This document shows, piece by piece, positions 61,954 to 64,000 of a stretch of 64,000 nucleotides of DNA. Origin of the DNA: Planctomycetota bacterium (GTDB taxonomy: Bacteria; Planctomycetota; Planctomycetia; Pirellulales; Pirellulaceae); NCBI GenBank assembly GCA_026692845.1, contig JAPLNM010000100.1, positions 1 to 64,000 of the forward strand, given 5' to 3'. The notes below the pieces were generated by a model that saw only the letters and a program-made list of their open reading frames with translations, was not told where the DNA came from and ran no database searches. The position numbers and the translations under genes are program-made. Every line of letters begins with the position of its first letter. The first letter of the stretch is position 1.

Positions 61954-63408
61954 ATGGCATCAGCAACCCCCATCACCGTCGCTTACGGCGACGGTATCGG
62001 ACCCGAAATCATGGAAGCCACTCTTCATATCATTGAAGAGGCAGGCGCTCGGCTCGAAAAGCACGTCATCGAGATCGGGGAGAAGCAGTACCTCAAAGGG
62101 AACATGGCAGGGATCGAACCGAACGCTTTTGAAAGCCTCCGCTCGACGCGAGTGTTTCTCAAAGCACCGATCACCACACCGCAAGGGGGTGGGTTCAAGT
62201 CACTCAACGTGACGACTCGCAAAGCCTTCGGCCTGTATGCCAATATCCGCCCATGCTTGAGCTACGACCCGTTCATTCGTACCAAGCATCCGAAGATGGA
62301 TGTGGTCATCGTTCGCGAAAACGAAGAGGATCTCTACGCAGGCATCGAACATCGCCATACCATCGATGTGATGCAGTGCCTGAAACTCATCTCCCGACCA
62401 GGAACCGAAAAAATCGTTCGCTATGCGTTCGAATACGCCAGAGCTTACGGTCGCAAAAAGGTCACTTGCTTTACCAAAGATAACATCATGAAGCTGACCG
62501 ACGGTCTGTTTCATAAAATCTTCGATGAGATCGCCGCCGAATACAAAGACATCGAAAACGAGCATTGGATCGTCGACATCGGAGCCGCGAAACTGGCCGA
62601 TACCCCGGAAGCCTTCGACGTCGTGGTTATGCCCAACCTCTACGGCGATATCCTCTCGGACGTCGCTGCCCAAATCGCTGGATCGGTCGGTCTGGCAGGT
62701 AGTGCCAATATCGGCGACGGATGCGCGATGTTCGAAGCCATCCACGGATCGGCACCTCGCCGCGCAGGCCAAAACCTAGCCAACCCCTCCGGCTTGTTCC
62801 TCGGCGCAATCCAAATGCTCGTCCACATCGGCCAAGCCGAAATCGCCGAATTAGCCCACAACGCATGGCTCAAAACCATCGAAGATGGCGTTCACACCTA
62901 CGATATCTTCAAAGAAGGCGTCTCGAAGGAAAAAGTGGGCACCAAGGAATTCGCCAAAGCCGTCGTGGCTCGACTCGGTAAGAAACCCGAAATCCTCCGG
63001 TCGGTCAACTACAGCAACGCTCCAAAGCGCCCACTGACGACCCGACCTCCCTACGTGCGATCCTCCGAGAAACGCGAACTCGTCGGTGCCGACGTCTTCA
63101 TCGCCTGGACCGACAAGATCGATGCACTCGCCGCGAAACTCCAACCCCTTGCCGCCGATGGCATGGTCCTGGAAATGATCTCCAACCGCGGTATGAAAGT
63201 CTGGCCAGACGGTTTCGCAGAAACCTTCACCGTCGATGTCAGCCGCTGCCGCTTCGCGATCCCAGAGGGCTCTGGCAAATCAACCACCCACGATGCGATC
63301 CTGGCTCTGCTAAGCCGGATCACCAAAGCGGGCGCCGAGTTCGTGAAACTTGAAGGACTCTACAACTTCGACGGCAAACCAGGCTTCTCGCGGGGCCAAG
63401 GTCAGTAG
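61954..63408 (+). CDS. icd: NADP-dependent isocitrate dehydrogenase
   Basis: A 484-residue enzyme of the TCA cycle that oxidatively decarboxylates isocitrate to 2-oxoglutarate. YGDGIGPEIMEATLHIIEE opens the isopropylmalate/isocitrate dehydrogenase fold; GLYANIRPCLSYDP, IVRENEEDLYAGIEHR (substrate Arg and Glu), the conserved Tyr/Lys region at YARAYGRKKVTCFTKDN, MPNLYGDILSDVAAQI (metal-binding Asp) and EAIHGSAPRRAGQNLANP follow. The extra C-terminal domain of about 140 residues, with SNRGMKVWPDG, marks the long type found in Thermus, Rickettsia and planctomycetes. It is followed by a phosphotransferase gene 11 bp downstream. Confidence 0.95.
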   Translation: MASATPITVAYGDGIGPEIMEATLHIIEEAGARLEKHVIEIGEKQYLKGNMAGIEPNAFESLRSTRVFLKAPITTPQGGGFKSLNVTTRKAFGLYANIRPCLSYDPFIRTKHPKMDVVIVRENEEDLYAGIEHRHTIDVMQCLKLISRPGTEKIVRYAFEYARAYGRKKVTCFTKDNIMKLTDGLFHKIFDEIAAEYKDIENEHWIVDIGAAKLADTPEAFDVVVMPNLYGDILSDVAAQIAGSVGLAGSANIGDGCAMFEAIHGSAPRRAGQNLANPSGLFLGAIQMLVHIGQAEIAELAHNAWLKTIEDGVHTYDIFKEGVSKEKVGTKEFAKAVVARLGKKPEILRSVNYSNAPKRPLTTRPPYVRSSEKRELVGADVFIAWTDKIDALAAKLQPLAADGMVLEMISNRGMKVWPDGFAETFTVDVSRCRFAIPEGSGKSTTHDAILALLSRITKAGAEFVKLEGLYNFDGKPGFSRGQGQ

Positions 63409-63419
63409 CCAACCGAAGC

Positions 63420-64000
63420 ATGCTCCCGATCCGCGTTCGAAAGGATCTCCAACAACTCGGTCTGGATACTCAAAGCCAAGCTTTGATTCCCCAAGCCGGA
63501 CTTTCGGGCGCGGCGGTCTACCGCGTCGGGACCTATGCCATCAAATCTCATCCAGCGGCAAGCTTCGATCGACTTGCCTCTGTGCATCGCCAGCAACAAC
63601 GCTGGGCGCAAAGCGTCCAGGGTTGGATCCCCCGCCTACGGGTTTGGCCCAGCTTGCTGAGCTCCCCGGCCCCGACCGTTTTACTCGCTGAGCTCGATGC
63701 GCCACCGGTGCATCGACCTGCCGGCGCCTCGCTCTACTCCTGCTGGGAGTGCATGGACTGGCTACCCGGAATCCACTTGGAAACGATCCAAGAGGTCACG
63801 CCCGGACAGCAAACCGCCGTCGCACACGCTCTGGGAACCCTGCACGCATTGGCTCCACAGGCGCAAAGCCCTCCAAATGGCTCGCGCGACGATCGCATGA
63901 CCGAGCGAAACCGCTTGCTCCAAGAACTCCTGCGATCGAACTTCCAACAGCAGCATCGCGATCTTGAACGCCTAGCAACCCAACCGATTCCTCTGGATCT
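63420..64000 (+). CDS. APH-family phosphotransferase (5' part, continues beyond the window)
   Basis: The frame is open from the ATG at 63420 to the last base, about 193 codons. The nucleotide-binding N-lobe shows GLSGAAVYRVGTYAIKSHP (glycine-rich loop and Lys), and a hinge region WECMDWLPGIHLE follows. This is the layout of aminoglycoside/choline/homoserine kinase-like enzymes that phosphorylate a small hydroxylated substrate. The catalytic HGD/DxD lobe lies outside the window, so activity cannot be judged. It may be co-transcribed with icd, 11 bp upstream. Confidence 0.75.
   Translation, partial: MLPIRVRKDLQQLGLDTQSQALIPQAGLSGAAVYRVGTYAIKSHPAASFDRLASVHRQQQRWAQSVQGWIPRLRVWPSLLSSPAPTVLLAELDAPPVHRPAGASLYSCWECMDWLPGIHLETIQEVTPGQQTAVAHALGTLHALAPQAQSPPNGSRDDRMTERNRLLQELLRSNFQQQHRDLERLATQPIPLD

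Overview
The window looks like the chromosome of a planctomycete, most probably of the Pirellulales. This rests on gene content: a DUF1552 protein paired with a DUF1592-type cytochrome c protein, two very large secreted proteins combining a propeller, HEAT-like repeats and a terminal CxxCH heme site, a Tat-targeted Gfo/Idh/MocA oxidoreductase, an NRDE/TANGO2 protein, a secreted TIM-barrel sugar isomerase, and intergenic repeat families typical of that group. No rRNA, tRNA or CRISPR was found, and the strain is not identified.

Layout. 1-18.9 kb is mostly core metabolism and envelope: the tail of an unknown gene, fabH, an NRDE protein, an FGGY kinase, pabA/trpG with a fused aroD-aroE, asnB, a repeat-rich secreted protein, a 1,282-residue AsmA/TamB-like protein, then a minus-strand run of glycosyltransferase, MacB-type permease and ECF sigma factor, and a lipoprotein nuclease/phosphatase. 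18.9-26.1 kb is an accessory zone full of remnants: a DNA alkylation repair gene stub, an ISAs1-family transposase remnant, an AraC-regulator fragment, the 3' end of a CrtC/lipocalin gene, and a conserved membrane-anchored protein whose C-terminus is encoded by a dispersed palindromic repeat. An intact Tat-exported CrtC-like protein and a MetA-type outer-membrane protein sit among them. 26.1-35.3 kb holds the DUF1552/DUF1592 pair, a PVC heme protein, an esterase and a small membrane protein.

35.7-42.6 kb is a complete suf operon for Fe-S cluster assembly on the minus strand: sufR, sufC, sufB, sufD, a Rieske ferredoxin, sufT and a single-chain SufE-SufS fusion, behind a good sigma70-like promoter. 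42.7-48.2 kb has a second giant PVC heme protein converging on a Gfo/Idh/MocA oxidoreductase. 48.4-50.9 kb has an ECF sigma factor overlapping a membrane protein, then a ~600 bp minisatellite array of 59-bp units bordered on both sides by 9-bp GATCNGACG repeats. 51.2-64 kb contains a TolC lipoprotein, a manA / unknown / UDP-sugar epimerase operon with overlapping stop and start codons, tatC with an enlarged periplasmic loop, an OprO/OprP-like porin with five tandem candidate start codons, a second nuclease/phosphatase, a WXG100-like small protein, a sugar isomerase, another copy of the palindromic repeat, NADP isocitrate dehydrogenase, and the start of an APH-family phosphotransferase.

The most unusual global signal is repeat biology. 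At least a dozen protein-coding genes carry short perfect or near-perfect tandem duplications whose period is a multiple of three, most often exactly 15 bp (five codons), whereas the non-coding tandem repeats have periods of 7, 13, 14, 17 and 59 bp as well as 9 and 21. Large dispersed palindromes have also been written into gene 3' ends. No clearly new defence or biosynthetic system was recognised.
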